64,000 nt of DNA from CALJXB01 sp965225935 (lineage in GTDB: Bacteria; Pseudomonadota; Alphaproteobacteria; Kiloniellales; JAKSDN01): NCBI GenBank assembly GCA_965225935.1, contig CBDDCC010000023.1, forward strand, positions 310,001 to 374,000, given 5' to 3'. Shown here piece by piece: positions 61,629-64,000 of this stretch. Position 1 is the first letter of the stretch, and every line of letters starts with the position of its first letter. A model generated the notes under the pieces. It searched no databases and was not told the origin of the DNA. It was given only the letters and a program-made list of their open reading frames with translations. The translations under genes were made by a program, and so were the position numbers.

Positions 61629-64000
61629 ATGAGCGTCGACTACAAATCCACGGTGTTCCTGCCGCGCACGGACTTTCCCATGCGCGCGGGACTGCCGAAG
61701 CGGGAGCCCGAGATCCTCGCGCGCTGGGCCGAGATGGATCTCTTTGCCCGCCTGCGCGAGAGCTCCGCCGGGCGCGAGAAGTTCATCCTGCACGACGGCC
61801 CGCCCTACGCCAACGGCCACCTCCACATGGGCACCGCCTTCAACAAGGTGCTGAAGGACCTGGTGAACCGCTCCCAGCAGATGCTCGGCAAGGACGCCAA
61901 CTACGTGCCCGGCTGGGACTGCCACGGCCTGCCCATCGAGTGGAAGGTGGAGGAGGGCTACCGGTCGCGCGGCCAGAGCAAGGACGCCGTCTCGCCGGTC
62001 GAGTTCCGGCGCGAATGCCGCGAGTTCGCCGAAGACTGGATCAAGGTGCAGATCGAGGAGTTCCGCCGCCTCGGCGTCGAGGGCGACTGGCGGCGGCCCT
62101 ACACCACCATGTCCTTCGCGGCCGAGGCCCAGATTGCGCGCGAGATCGGCAAGTTCGTGGTCAATGGCGGGCTCTACGCCGGCGCCATGCCGGTGCTCTG
62201 GTCGGTGCCCGAGAGGACCGCGCTGGCCGACGCCGAGGTCGAGTACCACGACCACACCTCGCCCACCATCTGGGTGCGCTTCCCGCTCGTCCGCAGCGAC
62301 GCGGGCCTGCCCGACGGCGCCTCGGTCGTGATCTGGACCACCACCCCCTGGACCCTGCCGGGCAACCGGGCGGTCGCCCTCGACCCCGAGGAGAGCTACG
62401 TCGCCGTCGAGGTCGTGGCGATCGGCGAGAAGAGCCAGGCCAAGGTGGGCGAGGTCATCCTGGTGGCCGAGGCCCTGCTGGCCCAGGTCGAGAAGGACGC
62501 GGGCATCGAGGAGAGCCGCCGCCTCGCCACACTGCCGGGCGCCAAGCTGCAGGGCAGCGTCTGCGCCCACCCGCTGCGCGGCCAGGGCTACGACTTCGAG
62601 GTGCCCGTGCTGGCGGCCGACTTCGTCACCATGGACCAGGGCACCGGCTTCGTGCACATCGCGCCCGGCCACGGCTCGGACGACTTCGAGCTGGGCCAGG
62701 CGAACGGCCTGGAGGTGCCCCAGACGGTCGACGGCGACGGCAGCTTCATGGCCCACGTGCCGCTCTTCGCCGGCACCAGGGTCTACGACGACGAGGGCAA
62801 GGAGGGCGACGCCAACCCCGCCGTCGTGGAGCGCCTGCAGGCCGCGGGCGCGCTCCTGGCCCGGGGCAAGCTGCGCCACAGCTATCCCCACTCCTGGCGC
62901 TCCAAGGCACCGCTGATCTTCCGCAATACGCCCCAGTGGTTCATCTCCATGGAGGCCAACGGCCTGCGCGAGAAGGCGCTGCAGGCGATCCGGGATACCC
63001 GCTTCGTGCCCGCCGCGGGGCGCAACCGGCTCTACGCCATGATCGAGCAGCGCCCCGACTGGTGCATCTCGCGCCAGCGGCTCTGGGGCGTGCCGCTGCC
63101 GCTCTTCATCGAGAAGAAGAGCGGCGAGCCGCTGCGCGATCCGGCCGTGATCGAGCGGGTCGCCGAGGCCTTCGAGGCCGAGGGCGGCGACGCCTGGCTG
63201 ACCAGCGAGCCCGGCCGCTTCCTCGGACCCGACTACGATCCGGAGGACTACGAGCAGGCGCGCGACGTGGTCGAGGTCTGGTTCGACTCGGGCTCGACCC
63301 ACAGCTTCGTGCTGGAGGCGCGGCCCGAGCTCAAATGGCCGGCCTCGCTCTACCTCGAGGGCTCGGACCAGCACCGGGGCTGGTTCCACACCTCGCTGCT
63401 GGAAGCCGCCGGGACCCGCGGCCGGGCGCCCTACGAGGCGGTCCTGACCCACGGCTTCGTGCTCGACGAGGACGGCCGCAAGATGTCCAAGTCGCTCGGC
63501 AACGTGGTCTCGCCCCGGGACGTCATCTCCCAGAACGGCGCCGACATCCTGCGGCTCTGGGTGGTCGCCTCCAACTACGAGGAGGACGTGCGGATCGGGC
63601 CGGAGATCCTGCGCTACCAGGTCGACGCCTACCGCCGGCTGCGCAACACGCTGCGCTTCCTGCTCGGCAACCTGCACGGCTTCAGCGGCGCCGAGCGGGT
63701 CGAGGCCGCGGACATGCCGGAGCTGGAACGCTGGGTGCTGCACCGGCTCAGCGAATTGGACCAGGTGGTGCGCCGCGGCTGCGCGGACTTCGACTTCCAC
63801 ACCACCTACCAGCAGCTCCATAACTTCTGCGCCGTCGACCTCTCGGCCTTCTACTTCGACGTGCGCAAGGACGTTCTCTACTGCGACCGCTCGGACTCCC
63901 TGCGCCGGCGCGCCTGCCGCACAGTGCTCGATCTGGTCTTCGACTGCCTCACCGCCTGGCTGGCGCCGATCCTCTGCTTCACCGCCGAGGAGGCCTGGTG
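61629..64000 (+). CDS. ileS: Isoleucyl-tRNA synthetase IleS (3' end outside window)
   Basis: Class I aminoacyl-tRNA synthetase. The visible 790 residues start MSVDYKSTVFLPRTDFPMRAGLPKREPEILARW. They include the HIGH-type motif PYANGHLHMGTA (residues about 60-70), the GWDCHGLPIEWKVEE block, the editing domain with WTTTPWTLPGN and the KMSKS loop DGRKMSKSLGN (near 617-627). The anticodon-binding domain has begun (FYFDVRKDVLYCD) when the window ends. The usual length of about 930 residues implies some 140-150 missing. Confidence 0.97.
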   Translation, partial: MSVDYKSTVFLPRTDFPMRAGLPKREPEILARWAEMDLFARLRESSAGREKFILHDGPPYANGHLHMGTAFNKVLKDLVNRSQQMLGKDANYVPGWDCHGLPIEWKVEEGYRSRGQSKDAVSPVEFRRECREFAEDWIKVQIEEFRRLGVEGDWRRPYTTMSFAAEAQIAREIGKFVVNGGLYAGAMPVLWSVPERTALADAEVEYHDHTSPTIWVRFPLVRSDAGLPDGASVVIWTTTPWTLPGNRAVALDPEESYVAVEVVAIGEKSQAKVGEVILVAEALLAQVEKDAGIEESRRLATLPGAKLQGSVCAHPLRGQGYDFEVPVLAADFVTMDQGTGFVHIAPGHGSDDFELGQANGLEVPQTVDGDGSFMAHVPLFAGTRVYDDEGKEGDANPAVVERLQAAGALLARGKLRHSYPHSWRSKAPLIFRNTPQWFISMEANGLREKALQAIRDTRFVPAAGRNRLYAMIEQRPDWCISRQRLWGVPLPLFIEKKSGEPLRDPAVIERVAEAFEAEGGDAWLTSEPGRFLGPDYDPEDYEQARDVVEVWFDSGSTHSFVLEARPELKWPASLYLEGSDQHRGWFHTSLLEAAGTRGRAPYEAVLTHGFVLDEDGRKMSKSLGNVVSPRDVISQNGADILRLWVVASNYEEDVRIGPEILRYQVDAYRRLRNTLRFLLGNLHGFSGAERVEAADMPELERWVLHRLSELDQVVRRGCADFDFHTTYQQLHNFCAVDLSAFYFDVRKDVLYCDRSDSLRRRACRTVLDLVFDCLTAWLAPILCFTAEEAW

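Overview
The window is GC-rich (roughly 65-70 % by eye) and gene-dense, with no insertion sequence, phage, CRISPR or tRNA gene that I can see. CdnL/CarD, a System I cytochrome c maturation operon, a SUV3-like helicase overlapping an S4 protein, glx/mgs-type split glutamate synthases and the GlpR-GlpD-GlpSTPQUV glycerol ABC operon together point to an aerobic, heterotrophic alphaproteobacterium, most likely of the Rhodospirillales/Kiloniellales type. That placement is inference from gene content, not from a marker phylogeny.

Layout. 0-10.9 kb is housekeeping and stress: SCO1-type copper chaperone, a hemerythrin with an altered metal ligand, a metallophosphatase-fold protein that has lost its catalytic residues, CarD, a 7Fe ferredoxin, a TerB-like protein, an S4 RNA-binding protein, SUV3-like helicase, Pcm and HtpG. 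10.9-12.3 kb has no gene but carries a good small-RNA candidate ending in a textbook terminator. 12.3-18.3 kb is ccmABCDEFGH. 18.5-21.7 kb is a polar amino-acid ABC importer. 21.7-24.6 kb holds a PilZ protein, a nitrilase-family amidohydrolase, an orphan protein and a lower-GC methyltransferase. 24.7-29.1 kb looks like an L-cysteate desulfonation locus: a CuyA-like lyase, a TauE/SafE (CuyZ-like) sulfite exporter, a divergent LysR regulator and a TAXI binding protein. An almost identical 22-bp operator lies upstream of both the LysR gene and the TAXI gene.

29.2-47.3 kb is the most unusual part: two paralogous clusters of split glutamate synthase modules, each with its own glutamine-synthetase-like ligase and its own regulator. 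Cluster 1 (minus strand) has a DAO-family FAD oxidase, a GS-like ligase, and separate GATase-II, GXGXG and FMN/Fe-S subunits (MgsABC-like), then an unrecognised 136-residue protein. A GntR/FadR regulator is divergent, and an Amt channel with a 73-residue membrane protein lies beyond it. Cluster 2 (plus strand) has an XRE-cupin regulator with a perfect candidate operator, a GATase-II, a GXGXG-FMN fusion, a GltD-like flavoprotein fused to a decayed FMN domain, and a GlnT/GmaS-type ligase. Cluster 1 resembles the gamma-glutamylmethylamide/N-methylglutamate route for amines but lacks the usual four-subunit dehydrogenase. Cluster 2 contains all GOGAT modules in permuted order. Their true substrates are not known from sequence.

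47.3-51 kb has a rhodanese, a secreted TPR protein, a large exported protein with a crystallin-like N-terminus, and a double cold-shock protein. 51.1-60 kb is the glycerol uptake/oxidation operon glpR-glpD-glpSTPQUV (all minus strand), with candidate GlpR sites before glpR and glpD and a strong terminator after glpV. 60.1-64 kb has a DUF2846-like lipoprotein, a MaoC-type hydratase and the start of ileS, which runs off the window.
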